Below are positions 1-7,036 of a DNA stretch of 11,312 nt, in pieces. The DNA is taken from assembly GCA_023432005.1 (NCBI GenBank), contig JAEYVF010000095.1, positions 1 through 11,312 of the forward strand, read 5' to 3'. The DNA is from Actinomycetes bacterium. GTDB lineage: Bacteria > Actinomycetota > Actinomycetes > Actinomycetales > Microbacteriaceae. The stretch's first letter is position 1. Every line of letters begins with the position of its first letter. The notes beneath the pieces are model-generated. The model saw only the letters and a list, made by a program, of their open reading frames with translations. It made no database searches and was not told where the DNA came from. A program made the position numbers and the translations under genes.

Positions 1-1
1 G

Positions 2-619
2 CCGACCGGCGCGACCATCCCGCTCGCCGAGCAGGCGCCGCCAGCCGTCCCGCCCGCCGCGACCGTCCCGCCCGCCGCGGCCGCGGCATCCGGCGACGAC
101 GGCCGACGCAGCAAGGGCCTCATCATCGGCCTCGCGATCGCCGCCGGCGTTCTGCTGCTCGCGCTCGCGGGCGTGCTCATCTGGATCGCGACGTCGGGCT
201 CGCCGAGCCCCGCGCCCACCGAGTCCACGAGCCCGAACCCGAGCCCGACGCCCACGGCATCCGACACCCCGAGCGCCGAGCCCACCCCGAGCGAGACGCC
301 ATCCGAGGAGCCGCCGCCCCCGCCGCCGCCCGCCGACGTCATCGCGAGCTTCACGGCGTCGACTCAGTCCGTCGACTGCTCGGGTGGCGGACCCGTGCCG
401 CTCATCTTCAGCTGGGCGACCTCGGGCACGACCGTGTGGTTCGGAATCGGCACCGACGACGCGCAGGCTGCGCCGTACGAGTCGGATCTGCCGCCGAACA
501 GCACGATCGGCGTCGACTACCAGTGCGGACAGCCCGGCGCCCAGCAGCGCTACACGATCACCGCCGAGCGCCCGGACGGCAGCCTCCAGTCCGAGACGAT
601 CATCGTGCGCGAGAGCTGA
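2..619 (+). CDS. Partial membrane-anchored protein with Pro/Ser/Thr linker and extracellular beta-rich domain (5' end outside window)
   Basis: The reading frame is open from base 2, so the start lies upstream; 205 residues are visible. In order they are an Ala/Pro-rich stretch (1-30), a basic patch RRSK (35-38), one hydrophobic segment (about 40-62), a Pro/Ser/Thr/Glu linker ending in a run of seven prolines (about 64-110), and a C-terminal domain (about 112-205). The basic patch before the membrane segment predicts a cytoplasmic N-terminus and an exported C-terminus. The C-terminal domain has alternating hydrophobic residues and two cysteines (126 and 175) that could form a disulfide, suggesting an Ig- or PKD-like beta sandwich. 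That fold is inferred from the pattern, not recognised. The GTG at 173 is internal to the frame, inside the membrane segment, and is not a credible start. The function is unknown. A missing N-terminal domain, such as a zinc ribbon or signalling module, could define it. Confidence 0.75.
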   Translation, partial: PTGATIPLAEQAPPAVPPAATVPPAAAAASGDDGRRSKGLIIGLAIAAGVLLLALAGVLIWIATSGSPSPAPTESTSPNPSPTPTASDTPSAEPTPSETPSEEPPPPPPPADVIASFTASTQSVDCSGGGPVPLIFSWATSGTTVWFGIGTDDAQAAPYESDLPPNSTIGVDYQCGQPGAQQRYTITAERPDGSLQSETIIVRES

Positions 620-626
620 CGCCCGA

Positions 627-632
627 TAGAAT
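627..632 (+). promoter_or_regulatory. Putative -10 box of the valS promoter
   Basis: TAGAAT lies 66 bases before the chosen valS ATG, just after the stop of the preceding gene. It matches the actinobacterial TANNNT -10 pattern. No good -35 hexamer sits 16-18 bases upstream, because that region is coding sequence of the previous gene. A transcript starting near 639 would have a leader of about 60 bases, too short for a T-box riboswitch. Confidence 0.4.
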
Positions 633-652
633 CGCGGGGTTCCCCACACTCA

Positions 653-673
653 GGCACCCCTTGACGCGGTGCC
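653..673 (+). repeat. Inverted repeat in the valS leader
   Basis: GGCACC (653-658) and GGTGCC (668-673) are perfect complements separated by nine bases. In RNA they would form a six-base-pair stem about 25 bases upstream of the valS start. No T-tract follows, so it is not an intrinsic terminator. A regulatory role is not shown. Confidence 0.4.
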
Positions 674-698
674 GCACATATCGAACCGGAGTACCGCG

Positions 699-3296
699 AT
701 GAACGCCGCCGCTCGCAACGAGAACACGGGCATCCCCGAGAAGCCCGCCCTCGAGGGTCTCGAGACGAAGTGGCGGGAGGTGTGGGAGCACGAGGGCACC
801 TTCCGATTCGACCGCGCCGCCGCGCTCGCAGCCGGGAAGGGCTCCGTCTTCAGCGTCGACACCCCGCCGCCCACGGCATCCGGCAGCCTCCACATCGGCC
901 ACGTGTTCAGCTACACGCACATGGACCTCATGGCGCGCTACCAGCGCATGCGCGGGCAGCACCTCTTCTTCCCCATGGGCTGGGACGACAACGGGCTCCC
1001 GACCGAGCGCCGCGTGCAGAACTACTACGGCGTGCGCTGCGACCCGACGCTCCCCTACGACCCCGGCTTCACACCCCCGCACGAGGGCGGCGAGGGCACG
1101 AGCGGCAAGGCCGCCGACCAGCAGCCCATCTCGCGCCGCAACTTCGTCGAGCTGTGCGAGAGGCTCACCGCCGAGGACGAGAAGCAGTTCGAGGAGCTGT
1201 GGCGCACCCTCGGCCTCTCGGTCGACTGGTCGCTCACCTACCGCACGATCGGCGACGAGGCGCAGCGCGTCGCGCAGCGCGCGTTCCTGCGCAACCTCGA
1301 GCGCGGCGAGGCCTACCAGGCGGATGCGCCGACGCTGTGGGATGTGACCTTCCGCACCGCGGTCGCCCAGGCCGAGCTCGAGGACAAGGAGCAGCCCGCG
1401 GCCTACCACCGCGTGAGCTTCCACAAGCCGGGCGGCGGCACCGTCGAGATCGAGACCACCCGCCCCGAGCTGCTCGCGGCGTGCGTGGCCCTCGTGGCGC
1501 ACCCCGACGACGAGCGCTACCAGCCGCTCTTCGGCACGACCGTCACGACCCCCGTGTTCGGCGTCGAGGTGCCCGTCGTGGCGCACCACCTCGCCCAGCA
1601 GGACAAGGGCTCGGGCATCGCGATGATCTGCACCTTCGGCGACGTCACCGACGTCGTGTGGTGGCGCGAGCTCGACCTGCCGAACCGCGCGATCATCGGC
1701 TTCGACGGCCGCATCCTGCCCGAGTCGCCCGCGCAGGATCTCTTCACGGATGCCGGCCGAGCCGCCTACGGGGAGCTCGCGGGCAAGACCGTGTTCAGCG
1801 CCAAGGCCCGCATGGTCGAGCTGCTGCAGGAGTCGGGCGACCTCATCGGCGAGCCGCGCAAGATCACGCACCCCGTGAAGTTCTTCGAGAAGGGCGACAA
1901 GCCGCTCGAGATCGTCTCGACGCGCCAGTGGTACATCACGAACGGCGCGCGCGACGAGGAGCTCCGCGAGGAGCTGCTCGCCGCGGGCCGCGAGCTCGAC
2001 TTCCACCCCGACTTCATGCGCGTGCGCTACGAGAACTGGGTCGGCGGCCTCACGGGCGACTGGCTCATCTCGCGCCAGCGCTTCTTCGGCGTGCCGATCC
2101 CCGTCTGGTACCCGCTCGACGAGAACGGCGAGGCGCTGCGCGAGCAGCCCATCGTGCCGACCGAGGATCTGCTGCCGGTCGACCCCTCCTCGGATGCCGC
2201 TCCCGGCTACGACGAGTCGCAGCGCGGTGTGCCCGGCGGCTTCGTCGGCGAGCTCGACATCATGGACACCTGGGCCACCTCGAGCCTCACGCCGCAGATC
2301 GCGGGCGGCTGGGAGACCGACCCCGAGCTCTTCGACCTCGTCTTCCCCTACGCCCTGCGCTCGCAAGGTCAGGACATCATCCGCACCTGGCTCTTCTCGA
2401 CCGTGCTGCGCGCACGCCTCGAGCACGGCGAGACGCCGTGGAGGCACGCGGGCATCTCCGGCTTCATCGTCGACCCCGACCGCAAGAAGATGTCGAAGTC
2501 GAAGGGCAACGTCGTGACCCCGCAGGGTCTCCTCGACGAGCACGGCTCGGATGCGGTCCGCTATTGGGCGGCGTCGTCGAAGCTCGGGACGGATGCGGCG
2601 TTCGACCCGCAGAACCCCAAGACGATCAAGATCGGCCGCCGCCTCGCGATCAAGGTGCTCAACGCCGCGAAGTTCGTCTACGGCTTCCCGTTCGCGGAGG
2701 GCGCCGAGGTCTCGGAGCCGCTCGACGTCGACATGCTCGCCGAGCTCGGCCGCGTCGTCGACGAGGCGACGCGCGCCTACGAGGCGTTCGACCACGCCCG
2801 CGCCCTCGAGGTGACGGAGCAGTTCTTCTGGACGTTCTGCGACGACTACCTCGAGCTCGTCAAGGAGCGCGCCTACACGGGCGAGGGCGCCGGCCAGGCC
2901 TCCGCCGTGGCGGCGCTCCGCACCGCGATCGACGTCATGCTGCGCCTGCTCGCCCCCGTCATCCCGTTCGCGACCGAGGAAGTGTGGTCGTGGACCCACG
3001 AGGGCTCGGTGCACACCGCCCCCTGGCCGACGACCGCCGAGCTCGGCGTCGCATCCGAGACCCGCGGCCTGCTGCCGGCGGTGTCGGCGGCGCTCGTCGG
3101 CATCCGTCGCGCCAAGACGGATGCCAAGGCCTCGCAGAAGACGCCCGTCACCTCGGCGACGCTCGCCGGGCCCGCGATCCTCGCGGATGCGGCCGACGAC
3201 CTGCGCGCCGTCGGGCGCATCGAACGACTCGACCTCGTGGAGGCCGAGGACGTCGCGGTGAGCGACGTCGTGCTCGCCGAGGTTCCGGAGGCCTGA
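699..3296 (+). CDS. valS: Valyl-tRNA synthetase, class Ia, archaeal-type sequence features
   Basis: The enzyme charges tRNA-Val with valine in the cytoplasm and hydrolyses misactivated threonine. The 865-residue protein carries the class I signature HIGH at 65-68 and KMSKS at 597-601. The insertion (CP1) editing domain includes TTRPE at 253-257, and STRQWY follows at 407-412. The helical anticodon-binding domain lies at roughly 640-780. Residues 94-103 read GWDDNGLPTE, which I know from archaeal-type ValS; typical bacterial ValS has a DHAGIAT motif there. The C-terminus has no obvious long coiled-coil arm of the kind in E. coli ValS. I chose the ATG at 699 because GGAG (688-691) lies seven bases before it. 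An in-frame GTG at 669 would add ten residues without a ribosome site and falls inside the leader inverted repeat. The next gene begins three bases after the stop. Confidence 0.96.
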   Translation: MNAAARNENTGIPEKPALEGLETKWREVWEHEGTFRFDRAAALAAGKGSVFSVDTPPPTASGSLHIGHVFSYTHMDLMARYQRMRGQHLFFPMGWDDNGLPTERRVQNYYGVRCDPTLPYDPGFTPPHEGGEGTSGKAADQQPISRRNFVELCERLTAEDEKQFEELWRTLGLSVDWSLTYRTIGDEAQRVAQRAFLRNLERGEAYQADAPTLWDVTFRTAVAQAELEDKEQPAAYHRVSFHKPGGGTVEIETTRPELLAACVALVAHPDDERYQPLFGTTVTTPVFGVEVPVVAHHLAQQDKGSGIAMICTFGDVTDVVWWRELDLPNRAIIGFDGRILPESPAQDLFTDAGRAAYGELAGKTVFSAKARMVELLQESGDLIGEPRKITHPVKFFEKGDKPLEIVSTRQWYITNGARDEELREELLAAGRELDFHPDFMRVRYENWVGGLTGDWLISRQRFFGVPIPVWYPLDENGEALREQPIVPTEDLLPVDPSSDAAPGYDESQRGVPGGFVGELDIMDTWATSSLTPQIAGGWETDPELFDLVFPYALRSQGQDIIRTWLFSTVLRARLEHGETPWRHAGISGFIVDPDRKKMSKSKGNVVTPQGLLDEHGSDAVRYWAASSKLGTDAAFDPQNPKTIKIGRRLAIKVLNAAKFVYGFPFAEGAEVSEPLDVDMLAELGRVVDEATRAYEAFDHARALEVTEQFFWTFCDDYLELVKERAYTGEGAGQASAVAALRTAIDVMLRLLAPVIPFATEEVWSWTHEGSVHTAPWPTTAELGVASETRGLLPAVSAALVGIRRAKTDAKASQKTPVTSATLAGPAILADAADDLRAVGRIERLDLVEAEDVAVSDVVLAEVPEA

Positions 3297-3298
3297 CG

Positions 3299-3742
3299 AT
3301 GACCGAGACGACCGTGCGTCCCCTCGCCGAGAGCGACGCCGCGCGCTGGCGCGAGCTGTTCACGGCCTACGGCGTCTTCTACGAGACCGAGTTCACCGAC
3401 GAGGTGCTCGACCGCGTGTGGACGCTCCTCGTCACCGAGGGCTCCCGCATCGACGGGCTCGTCGCCGAACGCGACGGGCAGGTCGTCGGCATCGCCCACT
3501 ACCGCTCGCATCCCGACACCTTCTCGGGCGGCCTCGACTGGTACCTCGACGACCTGTTCGTCGACCCCGCCGTGCGCGGCACGGGTGCCGGGCGCGCGCT
3601 CATCGAGGCGATCGCCGAGATGAGCGCCGGCACGGGCGGGTCGCTGCGCTGGATCACGGCCGACACGAACGAGACGGCGCAGGCGCTCTACGACAAGGTC
3701 GCGACGCGCACGCGCTGGGTCACCTACGAGGTGCGTCGCTGA
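3299..3742 (+). CDS. GNAT-family N-acetyltransferase
   Basis: This 147-residue protein has the layout of a single GNAT domain, which transfers acetyl from acetyl-CoA to an amine. Strands and helices of the N-terminal half (1-75) lead to DDLFVDP (84-90). The acetyl-CoA pyrophosphate loop RGTGAG (93-98) fits the R/Q-x-x-G-x-G/A pattern, and motif B lies in a C-terminal segment around TADTNETAQALYDK (120-133). The substrate cannot be deduced; small-molecule amines, peptides or antibiotics are all possible. The ATG is preceded by GGAGG (3287-3291), seven bases upstream inside the end of valS, and only two bases separate the two reading frames. Co-transcription with valS is therefore likely. The stop overlaps the start of the next small gene by one base. 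Confidence 0.9.
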   Translation: MTETTVRPLAESDAARWRELFTAYGVFYETEFTDEVLDRVWTLLVTEGSRIDGLVAERDGQVVGIAHYRSHPDTFSGGLDWYLDDLFVDPAVRGTGAGRALIEAIAEMSAGTGGSLRWITADTNETAQALYDKVATRTRWVTYEVRR

Positions 3743-3969
3743 TGCAGCTCGGCACGCGCTGGGCCGTCGGCGGCGAGGTGCCGCCGCGCGTGCCGGATGC
3801 CATGGTCGCCGCGATCCGCGACGTCGAGTCGGAGCTCGCGGACGTCGACACGGCTCGGTGGCGCTGGACCCTCACCTGGCTCGAGGCCCGCCCCGTCGTC
3901 GAGCTCGACGACGGCACGCGCCTGCGGCAGGCGCACGACGGCGCCATCCTCCGCGACCAGCTCGACTGA
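3742..3969 (+). CDS. Small conserved-looking protein of unknown function (75 aa)
   Basis: The start ATG shares its A with the TGA of the acetyltransferase gene (TGATG), an arrangement typical of translational coupling. The protein has 75 residues, no membrane segment, no signal peptide and no cysteine. It contains a helix-like acidic stretch (about 20-36), a tryptophan-rich segment RWRWTLTWLE (39-48, with a further tryptophan at position 7), and a strand-like PVVELDDGTRL (51-61). Codon use matches its neighbours, and the frame is kept to a stop ten bases before the convergent methyltransferase, which argues for a real gene. I do not recognise a family with a known function. A role alongside the acetyltransferase or a link to valS would be inference from position only. 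Confidence 0.75.
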   Translation: MQLGTRWAVGGEVPPRVPDAMVAAIRDVESELADVDTARWRWTLTWLEARPVVELDDGTRLRQAHDGAILRDQLD

Positions 3970-3979
3970 TCCGGGTCAG

Positions 3980-4786
3980 CTACTTCCGCGCGAGGATCTC
4001 GCCGTGGGGGAAGACCATCCAGCCGTCCGGGTCCTCCGCCCAGTGCGCCCACGCGGTGCTGATCGCCTGCAGGTCGGCGCGCGTCGCGAAGCCCTTGCCC
4101 GTGGCGTCGTCGGCGAAGGCCGACGCGAGCACGCGGTCGCGCCACATGCCGCCCCACCAGGTGCGCTCGTCGTCGTCGGAGAAGCACCACACGGACGCGG
4201 TCGACTCGACCGAGCCGAAGCCCGCCTCGCGCGCCCACTGCTTGAGGCGGCGGCCGGCATCCGGCTCTCCCCCGTTGCTGCGGTGCACGCGCTGGTAGAG
4301 CGCGGCCCACGCCTCGAGCCCGAGCGTGAGCGGATGCAGCACGACGCCCGCGTAGTCGCACTCGCGCACGGCGACGAGGCCACCATCCGCGACGACGCGG
4401 CGGAACTCGGCGAGCGCCTCGACGGGCCGCGCGAGATGCTGCAGCACCTGATGCGCGTGCACGACGTCGAACTCTCCGTCGTCGTACGGGAGGGCGTAGG
4501 CGTCCGCCACGAGGAACTCGACGTTCGTGACGCCGCGCTCGGCGGCATGGGCCCGTGCCTGCGCGACCACCTCCTCCGAGGCGTCGATTCCGATCACGCG
4601 TCCGGGCGCGACGAGCTCGGCGAGGTCGACGGTGATCGTGCCGGGTCCGGCGCCGACGTCGAGGATCGACATGCCGGGGCGCAGGTGCGGCAGGAGGTAG
4701 GCGGCCGAGTTGAGCGCGGTGCGCCAGATGTGGGAACGCAGCACCGTCTCGTGGTGGCCGTGGGTGTAATGCTCTTCGGGGGGCAT
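3980..4786 (-). CDS. Class I SAM-dependent methyltransferase (UbiE/Methyltransf_11-like)
   Basis: The 268-residue protein has a Rossmann-type methyltransferase core. Motif I LDVGAGPGT is at 42-50, an acidic residue after strand two in GIDAS (66-70) should bind the SAM ribose, and ADAYALPYDDGEFDVV (94-109) covers the motif II and III region. The C-terminal half has several tryptophans and may form the acceptor pocket; the acceptor is unknown. An in-frame GTG at 4849 would add 21 residues but lacks a clear ribosome site. I prefer the ATG at 4784-4786 because a TACGGT box ends seven bases upstream of it, as expected for a leaderless transcript, and because THGHHE-type starts are usual in related proteins. 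The gene converges on the small unknown gene with a ten-base gap and diverges from the M3 peptidase gene. Confidence 0.88.
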   Translation of the reverse strand: MPPEEHYTHGHHETVLRSHIWRTALNSAAYLLPHLRPGMSILDVGAGPGTITVDLAELVAPGRVIGIDASEEVVAQARAHAAERGVTNVEFLVADAYALPYDDGEFDVVHAHQVLQHLARPVEALAEFRRVVADGGLVAVRECDYAGVVLHPLTLGLEAWAALYQRVHRSNGGEPDAGRRLKQWAREAGFGSVESTASVWCFSDDDERTWWGGMWRDRVLASAFADDATGKGFATRADLQAISTAWAHWAEDPDGWMVFPHGEILARK

Positions 4787-4799
4787 GAGGAACACCGTA
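4787..4799 (-). promoter_or_regulatory. Putative leaderless promoter of the methyltransferase gene
   Basis: On the minus strand TACGGT (4799-4794) ends seven bases before the ATG at 4786. That is the spacing expected if transcription begins at the A of the start codon. No Shine-Dalgarno sequence lies between them. The -35 region is not recognisable. Confidence 0.4.
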
Positions 4800-4860
4800 T
4801 TGCGTGAGGCGGTCTCGAGACGGGTCGCTTCGCGGCGCTCCTCGACCACCCGGGTCTGCC

Positions 4861-4872
4861 TAGGCTTGAGCG
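4861..4872 (+). promoter_or_regulatory. Putative leaderless promoter of the M3 peptidase gene
   Basis: TAGGCT (4861-4866) is a good actinobacterial -10 box, and only six bases separate it from the GTG at 4873. The absence of a Shine-Dalgarno sequence and this spacing point to a transcript that starts at the GTG itself. No convincing -35 hexamer is seen. Confidence 0.5.
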
Positions 4873-6903
4873 GTGACGAATCCGTTCCTCGCCGACAGCG
4901 AGCTGCCCTATCTGCTGCCCGACTTCGCCGCCGTGCGCGACGAGCACTACCGGGAGGCGTTCGAGCTCGGGATGGCCGAACAGCTCGCCGAGGTCGCCGC
5001 CATCACGGCAGACACCTCGGAGCCGAGCTTCGAGAACACGATCGTGCCGCTCGAGCGCTCGGGCCGCGTGCTCGACCGCGTCTCGACGGTCTTCTTCACC
5101 CTCGCCTCGTCGGATACGACCGACCACATCCAGCAGCTCGAGGAGGAACTCGCCCCGGAGCTCGCCGCACACCACGACGCGATCGTGCTCGACCCCGCGC
5201 TCTTCGCGCGAGTCGACGCCATCCACCGTGCCTCGATCGACGACAGCGAGCGCCTCGACGACGAGCAGCGCTACCTCGTGCAGCGCCATCACACCGAGAT
5301 GGTGCTCGCGGGCGCGGCCCTCGACGAGGCCGCGAAGGAGCGACTGCGCGAGCTCAACCAGCGCATCTCGACGCTCACGACGCGCTTCGAGAAGAATCTC
5401 CTGAACGACACGAACGAGCTCGCGGTGCACGTGACGGATGCCGCCAAGCTCGCGGGGCTCGCGGCATCCGAGCTCTCGGCGGCGCGCGAGGCGGCCGCCG
5501 CTCGCGGGCTCGACGGCTGGCTCGTGACGCTCGTGCTCTACTCGGGCCACCCGTGGCTCGCCTCGATCGAGTCGGCCGAGACCCGCGCCCGCATCATGGC
5601 GGCGTCGCGTGCCCGCGGCATCCGTGGCGGAGAGTTCGACAACCGCGAGCTCGTGCTCGAGCTCGTGCGCGCCCGCGCCGAGCGCGCACGACTGCTCGGT
5701 TTCCGCGACCACGCCTCCGTCGTGACGGCCGATGAGACCGCCGGCTCCCCCGCCGCGGTCGCCGAGCTGCTGGGCCGCCTCGCACCCGCCGCGGCTCGCA
5801 ACGCCGCCGTGGAGCGCGCGGAGCTCACGGAGGTCATGGGCGCGCCGATCGCGGCCTCCGACTGGGCGTTCGCCGCGGATCGCGTGCGCCGCGAGCGCTA
5901 CGACGTCGACACCGCGGCCCTCCGACCGTGGTTCGAGGCGGAGCGCGTGCTGCGCGACGGCGTGTTCTTCGCCGCCGAGCGCCTCTACGGTCTGCGGTTC
6001 CACGAGCGCACGGACCTGCGCGGCTGGAACGACGAGGTGCGTGTCTTCGAGGTGCGCGACGACGACGGCCCGATCGGCCTCTACCTGCTCGACCTCTACA
6101 CCCGCGACGCGAAGCGCGGCGGGGCCTGGATGAACTCGCTCGTGTCGCGCAACGAGCTGCTCGGGCACCCGGCGTCGATCGTGACGAACAACCTCAACGT
6201 GCCGCGCCCCGCCGCGGGCGAGCCGACGCTGCTCACCCTCGACGAGGTCGAGACGCTCTTCCACGAGTTCGGCCACGCCCTGCACGGGCTCTTCGCCCAT
6301 GCGCGCTACCCGAGCCTCGCGGGCACCAACGTGTACCGCGACTTCGTCGAGTTCCCGAGCCAGGTGAACGAGATGTGGGCCATGTGGCCCGAGGTGCTCG
6401 AGCACTACGCGCGGCACCACGAGACGGGCGAGCCGCTCGACCCCTCGATCGCGGAGCGCCTGCGAGCCGCCGAGCGCTACGGGCAGGGCTTCGGCACGAG
6501 CGAGTACCTGCAGGCGGCGATGCTCGACCAGGCGTGGCACACGCTCGACCTCGACGAGGCACGCGCCGTGACGGATGCGGGCGCCTTCGAGGCGGAGGCG
6601 CTCGCCTCCGCGGGCCTCGCCGACGACGCCGTGCCGCCGCGCTACGCGACGACGTACTTCGCGCACGTGTTCGCGGGCGGCTACGACGCCGGGTACTACT
6701 CCTACATCTGGAGCGAGGTGCTCGACGCCGACACGGTCGAGTGGTTCCGGGAGAACGGCGGCCTCACGCGCGAGAACGGCGAGCGCTTCCGCCGCCGGCT
6801 CCTGCAGACCGCCGGCACGCGGGATCCGCTGGCCGCGTTCCGCGACTTCCGCGGGCGGGATGCCGCGCTCGAGCCGCTGCTGGAGCGCCGCGGCCTCGCG
6901 TGA
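4873..6903 (+). CDS. dcp: M3-family zinc metallopeptidase, peptidyl-dipeptidase Dcp-like
   Basis: The 676-residue length is close to that of E. coli Dcp (about 680). Dcp-type enzymes remove C-terminal dipeptides from short peptides, usually in the cytoplasm. The zinc motif HEFGH is at 464-468. The third ligand is Glu493 in FVEFPSQVNE, 29 residues after the first histidine, the spacing I know for thimet oligopeptidase and Dcp. The family more often has VELPSQ at this point; here it is VEFPSQ. C-terminal segments with YGQGFGTSEY (about 536-545) and a tyrosine-rich GYDAGYYSYIW (about 604-614) fit the substrate-binding region of M3A peptidases. There is no signal peptide or membrane segment. The GTG start at 4873 follows a -10 box directly, and the protein opens in the usual Dcp fashion (MTNPFL). 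Oligopeptidase A is the main alternative name. Confidence 0.93.
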   Translation: MTNPFLADSELPYLLPDFAAVRDEHYREAFELGMAEQLAEVAAITADTSEPSFENTIVPLERSGRVLDRVSTVFFTLASSDTTDHIQQLEEELAPELAAHHDAIVLDPALFARVDAIHRASIDDSERLDDEQRYLVQRHHTEMVLAGAALDEAAKERLRELNQRISTLTTRFEKNLLNDTNELAVHVTDAAKLAGLAASELSAAREAAAARGLDGWLVTLVLYSGHPWLASIESAETRARIMAASRARGIRGGEFDNRELVLELVRARAERARLLGFRDHASVVTADETAGSPAAVAELLGRLAPAAARNAAVERAELTEVMGAPIAASDWAFAADRVRRERYDVDTAALRPWFEAERVLRDGVFFAAERLYGLRFHERTDLRGWNDEVRVFEVRDDDGPIGLYLLDLYTRDAKRGGAWMNSLVSRNELLGHPASIVTNNLNVPRPAAGEPTLLTLDEVETLFHEFGHALHGLFAHARYPSLAGTNVYRDFVEFPSQVNEMWAMWPEVLEHYARHHETGEPLDPSIAERLRAAERYGQGFGTSEYLQAAMLDQAWHTLDLDEARAVTDAGAFEAEALASAGLADDAVPPRYATTYFAHVFAGGYDAGYYSYIWSEVLDADTVEWFRENGGLTRENGERFRRRLLQTAGTRDPLAAFRDFRGRDAALEPLLERRGLA

Positions 6904-6946
6904 CGGGTGCTGCGGTCGTGGACCCTCAGATGACGCGCCGCTCGGT

Positions 6947-6977
6947 TTGACACCTCGGCGGCGAGTGAGGTTAGGTT
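6947..6977 (+). promoter_or_regulatory. Promoter of the siderophore uptake operon
   Basis: A consensus -35 box TTGACA lies at 6947-6952. The best -10 is TAGGTT at 6972-6977, with a 19-base spacer. TTAGGT one base earlier gives an 18-base spacer. The -10 lies inside the first DtxR-type operator, so repressor binding would block the polymerase. The predicted transcript start is near 6984, giving a leader of about 50 bases. Confidence 0.65.
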
Positions 6978-6984
6978 AACCTCA
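6966..6984. promoter_or_regulatory. DtxR/IdeR-type iron box 1
   Basis: TGAGGTTAGGTTAACCTCA is a 19-bp dyad with eight-base arms (TGAGGTTA and TAACCTCA). By eye it agrees with the DtxR consensus TTAGGTTAGSCTAACCTAA at 16 of 19 positions. It covers the -10 box of the operon promoter, consistent with iron-dependent repression. Confidence 0.85.
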
Positions 6985-6995
6985 GCTCACCCCGG

Positions 6996-7014
6996 TTAGG
7001 TGAGCCTCACCTAC
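6996..7014. promoter_or_regulatory. DtxR/IdeR-type iron box 2
   Basis: TTAGGTGAGCCTCACCTAC contains a perfect 17-bp palindrome (6997-7013) centred on C7005. It also agrees with the DtxR consensus at 16 of 19 positions by eye. Its centre is 30 bp from that of box 1, close to three helical turns, so repressor complexes on both boxes would sit on a similar face of the DNA. It lies just downstream of the predicted transcript start. Confidence 0.85.
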
Positions 7015-7036
7015 TCTCCCCGCCGAAAGGATCCCC

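Noticed and set aside
661..666. TTGACG as a -35 box close to valS
   Set aside because: No TANNNT box lies 16-19 bases downstream, and the element falls within the leader hairpin.
620..698. Possible T-box riboswitch before valS
   Set aside because: The gap is only 79 bases, has no T-box-like conserved sequence and no terminator hairpin with a T-tract.
600..3014. Very long open frame (804 codons) on the minus strand opposite valS
   Set aside because: It mirrors the codon structure of valS. Long antisense frames are expected in DNA with such GC-biased third positions, and its translation is Arg/Glu/Val/Leu-rich with no recognisable domain.
3966..3979. Small dyad CTGA-N6-TCAG between the convergent genes as a bidirectional terminator
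   Set aside because: The stem has only four standard pairs plus one G-T pair, with no T-tract on either side. It is too weak to call.
4787..4849. Extended N-terminus of the methyltransferase starting at GTG 4849
   Set aside because: There is no clear ribosome site, and the start would lie 23 bases from the divergent peptidase start. The ATG at 4786 has a well-placed -10 box for a leaderless transcript.
4594..6666. Long minus-strand open frame (690 codons) opposite the M3 peptidase
   Set aside because: It overlaps two confidently identified genes, has low-complexity composition and no motif; it is a shadow of the peptidase gene.
6904..6946. Terminator after the M3 peptidase gene
   Set aside because: I see no stable GC hairpin followed by T residues in this stretch before the next promoter.
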